From assembly GCA_005779395.1 (NCBI GenBank), contig SXJP01000030.1, forward strand, positions 1-39,278: DNA of 39,278 nt. The letters are read 5' to 3'. Position 1 is the stretch's first letter; every line of letters begins with the position of its first letter. Positions 1 to 7,370 of this stretch are shown here, one piece after another. Under the pieces are notes generated by a model. That model did not search any database. It had not been told where the DNA came from and was given only the letters and a program-made list of their open reading frames with translations. Made by a program: the position numbers and the translations under genes. The DNA is from Actinomycetota bacterium (GTDB lineage Bacteria > Actinomycetota > Acidimicrobiia > IMCC26256 > PALSA-610).

Positions 1-1
1 A

Positions 2-256
2 GGTCTCCTTGGTCGCGATTCGATAGACGGCGCACTGGTAATTCGGCCATGCAGACATGTTCATACGATTCGGATGTGTTTCAAAATTGATGTCGCATTC
101 TGCGACAAGGATGGGTTCGTGTTAGCCATCAAGAGCTTGGCACCGAACCGACTTTCTCGAATCGTGCCGCGGGCAGGTTTCGTGGTCGAAGCAGCAACTG
201 GAGCATTCGAGCGATGGCACCTTCGCGTTGGCGATCAACTCGAGGTACGCGAGTGA
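2..256 (+). CDS. DUF192 family protein, 5' end outside window
   Basis: The frame is open from the first complete codon at position 2 to a TGA at 254-256, giving the last 84 residues of a protein that starts upstream. The visible part fits the DUF192 (UPF0127) pattern: GLLGRDSI near the left edge, then IDVAFCDKDGFVLAI in the middle, and the C-terminal signature of a hydrophobic strand followed by GAFERWHLRVGDQLEV. DUF192 proteins are small beta-rich proteins, often exported, with no settled biochemical role. Any signal peptide would lie outside the window. The stop codon overlaps the proposed GTG start of rsmI (GTGA), so the two are probably translated together. Family assignment rests on the conserved C-terminal pattern; function is unknown. 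Confidence 0.75.
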   Translation, partial: GLLGRDSIDGALVIRPCRHVHTIRMCFKIDVAFCDKDGFVLAIKSLAPNRLSRIVPRAGFVVEAATGAFERWHLRVGDQLEVRE

Positions 257-1092
257 GATCGGGTGGTGCACTCGTACTTGTTGCAACACCGATTGGCAAT
301 TTCGGCGATCTGAGCGCACGAGCTATAGCGACTTTTTCGCAAGCCGATGAAATCTGGTGTGAGGACACTCGACGTACGCGCGTGTTGCTGAACCATGCAG
401 GCATCGACGGGGTGAAGCTTCGGGCGGTCCACGAGCACAATGAGGCTGCCGCTGCAGTTGAATTAGTAGAAAAAGTTGCGTCTGGGCTGACTATCGCATA
501 TGCGAGTGACGCTGGAATGCCTGGAGTGTCTGATCCAGGAGAGCGCCTCGTTGCTGCGTGTGCGGCGTCTGATCTCGCTGTGAGTGTGGTGCCCGGTCCT
601 TCTGCGGCTATTAGCGCACTAGTGATATCTGGTTTACCGTCTAATCGTTTCGTATTCGAAGGATTCATTGCGCGCAAGGGAACCGAACGCAAAGACGCCC
701 TCGCTCGTATTGCAAGCAGCGATGCCACATCGATTCTCTATGAGTCCCCTAACCGGATTGCCGCAACCATCGCAGATCTCGCAGATGCATGCGGCCCAGA
801 CCGGCCGGGCGCCGTGGTGCGTGAACTAACAAAGATCTACGAAGAGGTCGTTCGTGGGCCGCTCGCCGAACTCATTTCGGTGAAGGCTCGCGGTGAGTGT
901 GTGATTCTTATAGCTGCAGCTTCGCCCAAGCCGATCCCAACAGATGCAGACATTGATTCGGCATTACTCGATGGCCTCGCGGACGGGTTGAGTGCGCGCG
1001 ACGCGGCTAACTCGGTAGCCAAGACGTTGTCGGTGTCTAAGAATCGTGCCTACGAAAGAGCGACGGCGATCAAGTCGAGCAAGCTCAAGTAG
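253..1092 (+). CDS. rsmI: 16S rRNA (cytidine(1402)-2'-O)-methyltransferase RsmI
   Basis: RsmI methylates the 2'-hydroxyl of C1402 in the decoding centre of 16S rRNA using S-adenosylmethionine. The 279-residue product has the tetrapyrrole-methylase-fold signatures of the family: ATPIGN at residues 11-16, IWCEDTRRT near 34-42, YASDAGMPGVSDPG near 83-96, then VVPGPSAAISAL and LYESPNRI. The open frame extends to an ATG at 214, but GTG at 253 gives the normal family length, overlaps the upstream stop as GTGA, and has GAGG about 8 bases upstream, so it is preferred. The 3' end overlaps the convergent abrB-like gene by 8 bases. The position before abrB and metG matches yabC/rsmI in Bacillus. Confidence 0.95.
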   Translation: MRSGGALVLVATPIGNFGDLSARAIATFSQADEIWCEDTRRTRVLLNHAGIDGVKLRAVHEHNEAAAAVELVEKVASGLTIAYASDAGMPGVSDPGERLVAACAASDLAVSVVPGPSAAISALVISGLPSNRFVFEGFIARKGTERKDALARIASSDATSILYESPNRIAATIADLADACGPDRPGAVVRELTKIYEEVVRGPLAELISVKARGECVILIAAASPKPIPTDADIDSALLDGLADGLSARDAANSVAKTLSVSKNRAYERATAIKSSKLK

Positions 1093-1378
1093 CGCTTTTT
1101 AGTTCTGCGTTGCACGTTGCGCAGATAAGGCGATTCTTGAAGGAGATCAGGTCCTCGGTCCCTGCGCAAAAGAGGCAACTGTGCTCGATACGAGCCATGA
1201 TGACACGCCCGTTGGCGATTTGAACGTCGAGCAAGTCGCCAGGAGTAATTCCGAGTGCATGTCTCATCTCCGACGGGATTACGACTCGACCTAGTTCGTC
1301 GATTTTCCTCGGGGTGCCTTTGGCCGTGAGTACCGACGGCGGTGGGGTGGGTAGTGCTGGTGGCGTCGGAATAGTCAC
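1085..1378 (-). CDS. AbrB/SpoVT-type transcription factor with C-terminal zinc-ribbon-like motif
   Basis: The 97-residue protein has a proline-rich N-terminus (about residues 1-18), then a SpoVT-AbrB swapped-hairpin DNA-binding domain (about 22-65) with the hallmark KIDELGRVVIPSEMRHALGI. A C-terminal CLFC...CATC pair (about 69-87) could bind one zinc ion. In AbrB-family regulators the N-terminal domain dimerises and binds DNA, acting as a transition-state or global regulator in Firmicutes. The GTG start at 1376-1378 has no clear ribosome-binding site and may be leaderless. The gene faces rsmI, overlapping it by 8 bases, and is divergent from metG with about 39 bases between starts. The same placement and orientation occur for abrB in B. 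subtilis. Targets are unknown. Confidence 0.88.
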   Translation of the reverse strand: MTIPTPPALPTPPPSVLTAKGTPRKIDELGRVVIPSEMRHALGITPGDLLDVQIANGRVIMARIEHSCLFCAGTEDLISFKNRLICATCNAELKSAT

Positions 1379-1417
1379 GGAAGCAAGCGTACGGTCTAAT
1401 CATCGACCGTTTGCCGT

Positions 1418-2977
1418 GTGACGGGGCAGAATGTAGGAGTGCCAGACAATCCTGCGACTCCGTTTTATGTGACAACGCCGATCTACTACGTCAACGACGT
1501 TCCGCACATGGGGCACGCTTACACGACGATCGCAGCAGACGTGTTGTGTCGCTGGCGACGGATGTTCGGAGATGATGTCTACTTTCTTACAGGCACGGAT
1601 GAGCACGGTCTCAAGATTCAACGCTCGGCTGAGTCGCAAGGGGTTACGCCGCTCGAATGGGCAGATCGCACGGCGGTTCGATTTCTAGAGGCTTGGGAAG
1701 AACTAGGGATAACTAACACGGACTTCATCCGCACTAGTGAGCCGCGCCACTACGCGGCTGTGCAGAAGTTCTTGCAGGTTGTTTACGACAATGGTTTCAT
1801 CGAAAAGGGCACCTACGAGGGCTACTACTGCGTTCCGTGCGAGGCCTATTACGCAGATGACGAAGCCGCCGGTGGCGCATGCCCGATCCACGACAGGCCA
1901 CTCGAGTTCGTGCGTGAAGACAACTACTTCTTCAAGCTCTCAGCGTTCGAGCAACCGTTGCTCGACTATTACGAGCAGAATCCGCAGGCCGTGCAACCAG
2001 AGTCGCGTCGCAACGAAGTCATTGGATTTATCAAGCAAGGTCTCAAAGATTTCTCGATGAGTCGCACTTCGATCAGTTGGGGAATTCCGCTTCCTTGGGA
2101 CCGAGACCATGTCACGTACGTCTGGTTCGACGCCCTGTTCAACTACTGCACTGCCGTTGGATATGGGGTAGATGACGCTGAGTTCGATAAGTGGTGGCCA
2201 GCCGATTATCACCTGATCGGTAAGGACATCTTGCGTTTCCATGCTGTGTACTGGCCAGCAATGCTGATGGCCGGTGGCCTGCCGCTCCCGAAGTGTGTTT
2301 TCGCTCACGGGTGGCTTCTTGTCGGTGGCGAAAAGATGAGCAAGACCAAGGCGAACCAGATCTTGCCTCACGATCTCATCGAGGAGTTCGGGGTCGACGG
2401 ATACCGGTATCACTTCATGGCAGATCAGCGTTTCGGCCCCGATGGCGATTTCAGTTACGAAGGGATGATCACGCGTTACAACGCCGATCTAGCTAACAAC
2501 TTCGGCAATCTCGCAAACCGCGTGCTGAACATGGCCATGAACTATTGCGATGGTGTAGTGCCACAAGAACGTGCGAACGGCCCACTCCAAACGCAGGCCG
2601 AAGCAGGGTTCGCCGGCCTCGAATCAAGTCTCGCGAAGCTCGATTTCGCGAGCGGGTTCAGCACGGTGTGGGATCTAATTCGCTCCACTAACGCATACAT
2701 CGAAGACCGTGCACCATGGGCGCTGTTCAAATCTGGCGACAGGGTTGCAACGGCCGAAGTGATCGGAGACTGCCTCGAAGCCTTACGGATAGTCGCGCTG
2801 CTCGCGTCACCAGTGATTCCGACGGCAGCGTCAGAGTTGTGGCGACGGTTGGGTCAGTCGGGCACTCCGGGCGAACAACAACTTCCCGATGCGGCGCGGT
2901 GGGGTCAGTTGGTGCCCGGGAACGCGCTCGAAAAGGGCGACCCTTTGTTTCCTCGACTCGAAGCAAAGACCCAGTAG
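1418..2977 (+). CDS. metG: Methionyl-tRNA synthetase, single-zinc-knuckle type
   Basis: This class I aminoacyl-tRNA synthetase charges tRNA-Met and initiator tRNA in the cytosol. The HIGH-type motif appears as HMGH at residues 30-33 and the KMSKS-type loop as KMSKT near 306-310. A single zinc site, C138-x2-C141 ... C155-PI-H158, replaces the two knuckles of the E. coli type and resembles the Thermus arrangement. The product is 519 residues and lacks the C-terminal tRNA-binding (EMAP-like) extension. The GTG at 1418 has no good ribosome-binding site. A TCTAAT box at 1395-1400 suggests a very short leader or leaderless mRNA. A second in-frame GTG at 1439 is possible, because the conserved part begins only around residue 15. 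Confidence 0.95.
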   Translation: MTGQNVGVPDNPATPFYVTTPIYYVNDVPHMGHAYTTIAADVLCRWRRMFGDDVYFLTGTDEHGLKIQRSAESQGVTPLEWADRTAVRFLEAWEELGITNTDFIRTSEPRHYAAVQKFLQVVYDNGFIEKGTYEGYYCVPCEAYYADDEAAGGACPIHDRPLEFVREDNYFFKLSAFEQPLLDYYEQNPQAVQPESRRNEVIGFIKQGLKDFSMSRTSISWGIPLPWDRDHVTYVWFDALFNYCTAVGYGVDDAEFDKWWPADYHLIGKDILRFHAVYWPAMLMAGGLPLPKCVFAHGWLLVGGEKMSKTKANQILPHDLIEEFGVDGYRYHFMADQRFGPDGDFSYEGMITRYNADLANNFGNLANRVLNMAMNYCDGVVPQERANGPLQTQAEAGFAGLESSLAKLDFASGFSTVWDLIRSTNAYIEDRAPWALFKSGDRVATAEVIGDCLEALRIVALLASPVIPTAASELWRRLGQSGTPGEQQLPDAARWGQLVPGNALEKGDPLFPRLEAKTQ

Positions 2978-3019
2978 CGCTAGCTACCCGAACAAGCGAA
3001 TACAAATAGGGTGCAAGGC

Positions 3020-3760
3020 ATGTGGATTGATTCTCATTGTCATACCGAAGATGACGATGCTCTACAGCGCGGACGCGCCGGTGGCGTAACCCATTTTGTT
3101 GTTGTCGGAACTGATCTCGAAACCTCAACGAAGGCCGTAGAGACAGCCGCTCGCCACGCCGATGTTTTTGCGACGGTCGGGCTGCACCCCCACGATGCCA
3201 AGCAGTTAGATGACGAGTGGGAACAGATCGTGGCACTCGTCGATAGCCCGAAGGTGGTCGGCATCGGCGAAGCTGGCTTCGACCTGTTCTACGAACATTC
3301 GCCAGTAGCCGAACAGTCCGTTGCGTTCGAACGTCAGATTCGCCTCGCTCAAGAACGCGACCTCCCGTTAGTGATACATGCCCGCGATGCGTGGCATGAA
3401 ACATTCGAAATGCTCGAGTCCGTTGGCGTTCCAAGGCGCACCGTTTTTCACTGTTTCACGGGTGGCATAGCGGAGGCGAGACGGGCGCTGAGTCTCGGGT
3501 GTTCGCTTAGCTACTCGGGCATAGTCACATTCAAAAATGCAGAAGATCTACGTGCCGCAGCTGCGGTCACTCCAGCGGATCGCTTGCTGTGTGAGACCGA
3601 TGCGCCATTTTTGTCTCCGGTGCCGTTGCGCGGCAAGCCAAACGAGCCAGCATTCATAGCGTTAGTTGGCGCAGCTTTGGCTGAGGCTCGCGGCGAAACC
3701 GTAGAAGCCGTAGCGGAGTACACATCCAAGAACGCGATCGCGATGTTCGGCCTCAGTTGA
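3020..3760 (+). CDS. tatD: TatD family metal-dependent deoxyribonuclease
   Basis: TatD proteins are TIM-barrel metal-dependent hydrolases with 3'-5' exonuclease or DNase activity. All expected metal ligands are visible: H6 and H8 in DSHCH, E84 in GEAGFD, H120 in VIHARDA, H144 in FHCFTG and D194 in CETDAPFL. The 246-residue length is normal. A GTG at 3011 is an in-frame alternative three codons upstream. The ATG at 3020 is preferred because TatD proteins usually begin a few residues before DSHCH and because AGGG at 3007-3010 is well spaced. The stop TGA overlaps the TTG start of rsmA, so the two genes are coupled. The rpf and ribonuclease M5 genes that often separate tatD and rsmA are absent. 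Confidence 0.92.
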   Translation: MWIDSHCHTEDDDALQRGRAGGVTHFVVVGTDLETSTKAVETAARHADVFATVGLHPHDAKQLDDEWEQIVALVDSPKVVGIGEAGFDLFYEHSPVAEQSVAFERQIRLAQERDLPLVIHARDAWHETFEMLESVGVPRRTVFHCFTGGIAEARRALSLGCSLSYSGIVTFKNAEDLRAAAAVTPADRLLCETDAPFLSPVPLRGKPNEPAFIALVGAALAEARGETVEAVAEYTSKNAIAMFGLS

Positions 3761-4587
3761 GCGAACTGCTTACTCCGGCGACAATCGCAGCGACGCTCGC
3801 CGAGCGCGGGATCTCGCCAAGTAGGGCGCTAGGGCAAAATTTTCTTGCCGACCCGAACACGGCGCGAAAAATCGTGCGTCTTGCCGAGATCGGGCCTGGC
3901 GACACTGTCGTAGAAGTCGGTCCGGGCCTAGGCAGTCTTACCAATGCACTACTCGAAACAGGAGCGAAGGTCATCGCCGTCGAGTTAGACCGACATTTGC
4001 TCGATCCTTTGCGTGGCAACCTTCCTGAAGGCGCTCCTGTCGAAATTATTCACGCCGACGCGCTGACAGCCGATTGGGACTCAATTATCGGCAATACAGA
4101 GAACGTCTCGATGGTTGCGAATCTTCCGTACAACGTTGCCACACCGGTGGTCATCCGGGCGTTAGAGACTTGCAGCAAGATGGGCCGGTATCTAGTGATG
4201 GTTCAACGCGAAGTCGGTGAGCGATTTGCTGCGAAGCCTTCAACGAAGGCTTATGGGGCCGTCACAGTCAAGGTGGCGTATTACGGCAAAGCGAAAGTAG
4301 TTGGTTATGTGCCAGCGAACGTGTTCATCCCGAAGCCAAAGGTGGAATCTGCTCTCGTGCAGATCGAATGTTTTGCGAACCCCCCTGTGCACGTGGACGA
4401 CGCTGCATTGATGTTCTCGCTAGTGCGCGCAGGATTCGCGACTAGACGCAAGATGCTAAGACAGTCTTTGCGTTCCGTTTTGGCAGACGATGTCATTGCT
4501 GTGCTCGAACGCACTGGTATCGATCCGACCACACGCGCAGAGGTACTCGAACTTGACGCGTGGGCGGCGTTGGCGAACAACGTATGA
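3757..4587 (+). CDS. rsmA: 16S rRNA (adenine(1518)/(1519)-N6)-dimethyltransferase RsmA (KsgA)
   Basis: RsmA/KsgA dimethylates two adjacent adenines in the 3'-terminal helix of 16S rRNA late in 30S assembly. The 276-residue protein shows ALGQNFLAD at about 24-32, the SAM-binding EVGPGLGSLT at 53-62, VELDRH near 75-80, and the catalytic NLPY motif at 122-125 followed by a C-terminal helical domain. The only start near the conserved N-terminus is TTG at 3757, which overlaps the tatD stop as TTGA. No clear ribosome-binding site is present, so translation probably depends on coupling. The 3' end overlaps ispE through ATGA at 4584-4587. Confidence 0.94.
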   Translation: MSELLTPATIAATLAERGISPSRALGQNFLADPNTARKIVRLAEIGPGDTVVEVGPGLGSLTNALLETGAKVIAVELDRHLLDPLRGNLPEGAPVEIIHADALTADWDSIIGNTENVSMVANLPYNVATPVVIRALETCSKMGRYLVMVQREVGERFAAKPSTKAYGAVTVKVAYYGKAKVVGYVPANVFIPKPKVESALVQIECFANPPVHVDDAALMFSLVRAGFATRRKMLRQSLRSVLADDVIAVLERTGIDPTTRAEVLELDAWAALANNV

Positions 4588-5477
4588 ATAATGGAGCCGC
4601 TGCAAGCGAACGCCGTTTAGCTGTGCTCAGAGGCAAGTCCCGAGCAAAAGTCACGCTGTCATTGCGAGTTCTTGGGACCCGTTTCGATGGTTTTCATGAT
4701 CTCGAGGCGTTGACGGTCTCAGCATCTAACCCACACGACGACGTCGCCATCTACTCAGCGCCCCGCGGCACGTCGGTGACTGTTACGCCTGCTGGTGCCG
4801 CCCCGAAGGCCGCTGGCAACAATCTTGCAACCCGCGCGATAGAACTCTTACGACCGAAGCTCCCAGCAACATTCGGGGGGGTGAGAGTGCGCTTGAACAA
4901 ACGCATCCCGATGGGCGCAGGACTAGGCGGCGGTTCTAGCAACGCGGCAACGGTCTTGAGCCTCTTGGCGAAGCACTATCAGGTACCGAGAAGAACAGTT
5001 TCAGCCGCGGCAGCGAAACTAGGCAGCGATGTGCCGTTCTGTGTGGCCGGCACGCCAGCGATGATGCGCGGGCGAGGCGAGATTCTGGAGTCGTTAGATA
5101 GCGTTCCCGAAATTCATTTAGTTATAGCGACACCGCCATTCGGTTGCTCGACCCCAGAGGTATTCAGAGCGTGGGACGAACTTCCAGAACCACGGCGGTC
5201 GAGGGTGCTCGAGACCGATCTCGTTGCCGGTGACCTTTGCAACGATTTGGAACAAGCCGCCTTGCTGGTAGCGCCAGGACTCGAGGCGTTTCGCGACGCG
5301 TTCGAGGTAGCTACAAGCGAGCCGGCGCTGATGTTGGGTAGTGGCAGCAGCTACGCCGTGATCGTCGAAGATGCTGAGTTAGCGGTCGTTTGCGCTGAGC
5401 GGGCCAAAAAAGCGCTTGGGCTCGAAACCGTCTGGGCCGCAACCACGATCGGGTCGCCAAAACGGGCTACGGCCTAA
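4584..5477 (+). CDS. ispE: 4-diphosphocytidyl-2-C-methyl-D-erythritol kinase IspE
   Basis: IspE is the GHMP-superfamily kinase that phosphorylates CDP-methylerythritol in the non-mevalonate isoprenoid pathway. Visible features are AKVTL at 21-25, DGFHDLE around 35-41, the ATP loop PMGAGLGGGSSNAA around 109-122, GSDVPF with the expected catalytic Asp at about 149, and GSGSSYAV near the C-terminus. The start ATG at 4584 overlaps the rsmA stop (ATGA). An in-frame GTG at 4560 would need a 28-base overlap. At the substrate-site position where family members usually have Asn (AKxN), this protein has Thr24; the neighbouring Lys22 and His38 are kept. The 297-residue length is typical. The pathway also supplies precursors for carotenoids. 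Confidence 0.93.
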   Translation: MNNGAAASERRLAVLRGKSRAKVTLSLRVLGTRFDGFHDLEALTVSASNPHDDVAIYSAPRGTSVTVTPAGAAPKAAGNNLATRAIELLRPKLPATFGGVRVRLNKRIPMGAGLGGGSSNAATVLSLLAKHYQVPRRTVSAAAAKLGSDVPFCVAGTPAMMRGRGEILESLDSVPEIHLVIATPPFGCSTPEVFRAWDELPEPRRSRVLETDLVAGDLCNDLEQAALLVAPGLEAFRDAFEVATSEPALMLGSGSSYAVIVEDAELAVVCAERAKKALGLETVWAATTIGSPKRATA

Positions 5478-5503
5478 AAGAAACAGCCACCCCGAAGGGT
5501 GGC
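5473..5503 (-). terminator. Intrinsic terminator of bS22 with UUCG tetraloop
   Basis: On the - strand a perfect 7-bp stem, GCCACCC with GGGTGGC (5486-5503), encloses a UUCG tetraloop and is followed by the T-rich run TGTTTCTTTT. This is the classic Rho-independent form and sits 26 bases beyond the bS22 stop. On the + strand the hairpin starts 9 bases after the ispE stop but has no following T-run, so it should act mainly on the - strand transcript. Confidence 0.8.
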
Positions 5504-5529
5504 CGTAGAAGGTTATGTAGGGCGCAGAA

Positions 5530-5631
5530 TTACTTGCCCTGAGTGCGACGCTGCCAGCGCGTCTTCTTCAAGAGTTTCTTGTGCTTCTTTTTGCGCATGC
5601 GCTTGCGGCGCTTTTTGATCAGGCTTCCCAT
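5530..5631 (-). CDS. 30S ribosomal protein bS22 (AURKAIP1/COX24 domain), 33 aa
   Basis: This is a 33-residue, extremely basic protein: [20 protein letters not shown] followed by [13 protein letters not shown]. It matches the actinobacterial bS22 / AURKAIP1-COX24 family, whose mycobacterial members begin [20 protein letters not shown] and sit near the decoding centre of the 30S subunit. The ATG is at 5629-5631 and the TAA at 5530-5532 on the - strand. A TAGGGT box 11 bases upstream, with ATGACC 18 bases before it, could be a promoter giving a very short leader. A strong UUCG terminator follows. The gene is a monocistronic island facing ispE and divergent from tRNA-Gln. It is easily missed because of its length. 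Confidence 0.9.
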   Translation of the reverse strand: [33 protein letters not shown]

Positions 5632-5740
5632 ACGAGTTTGCGACCCTAGCCCGGGTCAGTCTGCGAGGTCATATCGAAGCCGCAAGATGATTGGCGAGAC
5701 GCGGCGTATAGCGAACGAGTCTGTGCCACGCTTCGCGATA

Positions 5741-5769
5741 TTGTCGCTGGAAGACATTCGTTATATATC
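5741..5769 (+). promoter_or_regulatory. Candidate promoter of tRNA-Gln
   Basis: TTGTCG at 5741-5746 and TATATC at 5764-5769 are separated by 17 bases in an AT-richer patch of the 165-bp interval between bS22 and the tRNA. Transcription would begin near 5776, about 20 bases before the tRNA. The rest of the interval (5632-5740) contains the likely bS22 promoter on the opposite strand and no other gene that I can see. Confidence 0.4.
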
Positions 5770-5796
5770 GGCGATTCATAACCCAGGTCCACCCAG

Positions 5797-5868
5797 TCGG
5801 GGGTGGTGTAATCGGCAACACTAGAGATTTTGATTCTCTCATTCAAGGTTCGAGTCCTTGCCCCCGAG
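5797..5868 (+). tRNA. tRNA-Gln (anticodon TTG)
   Basis: The full cloverleaf can be folded by eye. The acceptor TCGGGGG (5797-5803) pairs with CCCCCGA (5861-5867). The D stem is GTGT/ACAC. The anticodon stem AGAGA/TCTCT encloses the loop TTTTGAT with anticodon TTG at 5830-5832. The T stem CAAGG/CCTTG carries loop TTCGAGT. The discriminator is G5868. The CCA end is not encoded (the next bases are CAA), so it must be added enzymatically. It reads CAA and, by wobble, CAG glutamine codons. glmU begins 40 bases downstream and may share the transcript. Confidence 0.96.
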
Positions 5869-5908
5869 CAACAACGAAGTGCCCCGAACGAGGATCGATC
5901 GGAGTTAA

Positions 5909-7342
5909 ATGAGCGATTTCAGACCGCTTGCCGCAGTAGTTCTCGCCGCGGGCGAAGGCACTCGGATGCGTTCGGCAAAGGCCAAGGTCCTGCACGAACT
6001 CTGTGGCCGTCCAATGATCTTGCACGTGCTCGACTCGCTAGCGCGACTACCCCTAGAACGAATCGTGATTGTTGTCGGCCATGGTTCAGAAGCCGTAAGC
6101 AAGACAGTTCAGGACCAATACAAGGGAACCGTGCCTATCGAGTTCGTAGAACAGCACGTTCAGCGTGGAACGGGCGATGCCGTGAGCGTCTCTCTAACTG
6201 CTGCATATTTCGACGAACTAGATGGCGAAGACGATCTGATCGTGTTGCCGTCTGATGCGCCCCTGATTAAAGCTGAGACCCTCACGAAGCTAGCTACCGA
6301 GCACCGCGACCACGATGCCGCAGCAACAGTGCTCACAGCCATCGCGGCCGATCCGGAAGGACTCGGCCGTGTCGTGCGCGGCAAAGATGGTGGCGTGGCT
6401 CGTATTGTCGAACATCGCGATGCTTCGCCAGAAGAACTCGAAATTACAGAGATCAACACATCGATTTACTGTTTCCGGCGAAGCCTGCTGGCGCCGTCAT
6501 TACGCCGCCTGTCCCCAGAGAACTCGCAAGGCGAGTACTACCTCACCGATGCCATCTCGGTGTTGCGAGGCGCGGGCCACAAGGTGATCGCCCTTGACGT
6601 CGAAAACAATGATGAAGCGCTAATGGTCAACGACCGTGCGCAACTAGCCGTCGCCGAAGCAGCGTTGCGCGACCGCATCAACGGCGAATGGATGCGCGAG
6701 GGCGTCACGATGGTTGATCCACTCTCGACCTATATCGACTCCGCTGTCGAAATTGGTACAGATGTTTTGTTGCACCCTTCCACAATTCTCGCAGGACACA
6801 CAGTTATCGGCCAGGGCTCTGAGATCGGGCCAGATACTCGTATCGTCGACAGCATCGTCGGTGAGCGTGTCACTATCGCGAACTCTGTTGTGCGTGAAGC
6901 GGAGATTGCGGACGATTGCAGCGTCGGTCCCTTCGCTCACCTGCGTGCAGGGACGCGATTATTAAAGGGTGCCAAGGTCGGGGACTTTGTCGAGACCAAG
7001 AACGCAACTCTCGGCGAAGGAGCGAAGGCCAATCATCTCGCCTATCTCGGCGACGTAACTATCGGCCCTGGAGCGAATATCGGAGCTGGCACTATCACGG
7101 CAAACTACGACGGCAAAAACAAACATCAAACGGTCATCGGGGCGCGAGTGCGCACTGGCTCGAACTCTGTGATCGTGGCCCCTGTAACAATTGGCGACGA
7201 CGTGGTGATTGCTGCTGGCGCCGTCGTAACCAAAGATGTGGGGGCACGGTCGCATGTTCGCGGGGTGCCGGCCAAGGTCGTCGAGGGTTGGATCGACCCA
7301 ACGAAAGACAACGTAGACACAGAAACAGAGATAGACAAATAA
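5909..7342 (+). CDS. glmU: Bifunctional N-acetylglucosamine-1-phosphate uridyltransferase / glucosamine-1-phosphate acetyltransferase GlmU
   Basis: GlmU makes UDP-GlcNAc, the precursor of peptidoglycan, by acetylating glucosamine-1-phosphate and transferring UMP. The N-terminal half is a Rossmann-like pyrophosphorylase with LAAGEGTRMRSAKAKVLHEL near residues 12-31. The C-terminal half (about 260-455) is a left-handed parallel beta-helix of isoleucine-patch hexapeptides, containing the acetyl-transfer segment KANHLAYLGDVTIG and NYDGKNKHQT. The 477-residue length is normal. The ATG at 5909 has GGAG four bases upstream. The gene precedes prs by 28 bases, as in many Firmicutes and Actinobacteria. 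Confidence 0.96.
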   Translation: MSDFRPLAAVVLAAGEGTRMRSAKAKVLHELCGRPMILHVLDSLARLPLERIVIVVGHGSEAVSKTVQDQYKGTVPIEFVEQHVQRGTGDAVSVSLTAAYFDELDGEDDLIVLPSDAPLIKAETLTKLATEHRDHDAAATVLTAIAADPEGLGRVVRGKDGGVARIVEHRDASPEELEITEINTSIYCFRRSLLAPSLRRLSPENSQGEYYLTDAISVLRGAGHKVIALDVENNDEALMVNDRAQLAVAEAALRDRINGEWMREGVTMVDPLSTYIDSAVEIGTDVLLHPSTILAGHTVIGQGSEIGPDTRIVDSIVGERVTIANSVVREAEIADDCSVGPFAHLRAGTRLLKGAKVGDFVETKNATLGEGAKANHLAYLGDVTIGPGANIGAGTITANYDGKNKHQTVIGARVRTGSNSVIVAPVTIGDDVVIAAGAVVTKDVGARSHVRGVPAKVVEGWIDPTKDNVDTETEIDK

Positions 7343-7370
7343 GGTCGAGCTAGGGCGAAAATGAGGGACC

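Noticed and set aside
129..728. Long - strand ORF opposite rsmI
   Set aside because: It lies antisense to rsmI and has low-complexity Ala/Ser/Arg content typical of a shadow frame.
2727..3434. Long - strand ORF opposite metG/tatD
   Set aside because: Arg-rich composition and full overlap with two conserved genes show it is an antisense shadow.
5543..5824. Plus-strand ORF of 93 codons across bS22 and tRNA-Gln
   Set aside because: It is the mirror of bS22 and runs into the tRNA; the - strand bS22 explains the region.
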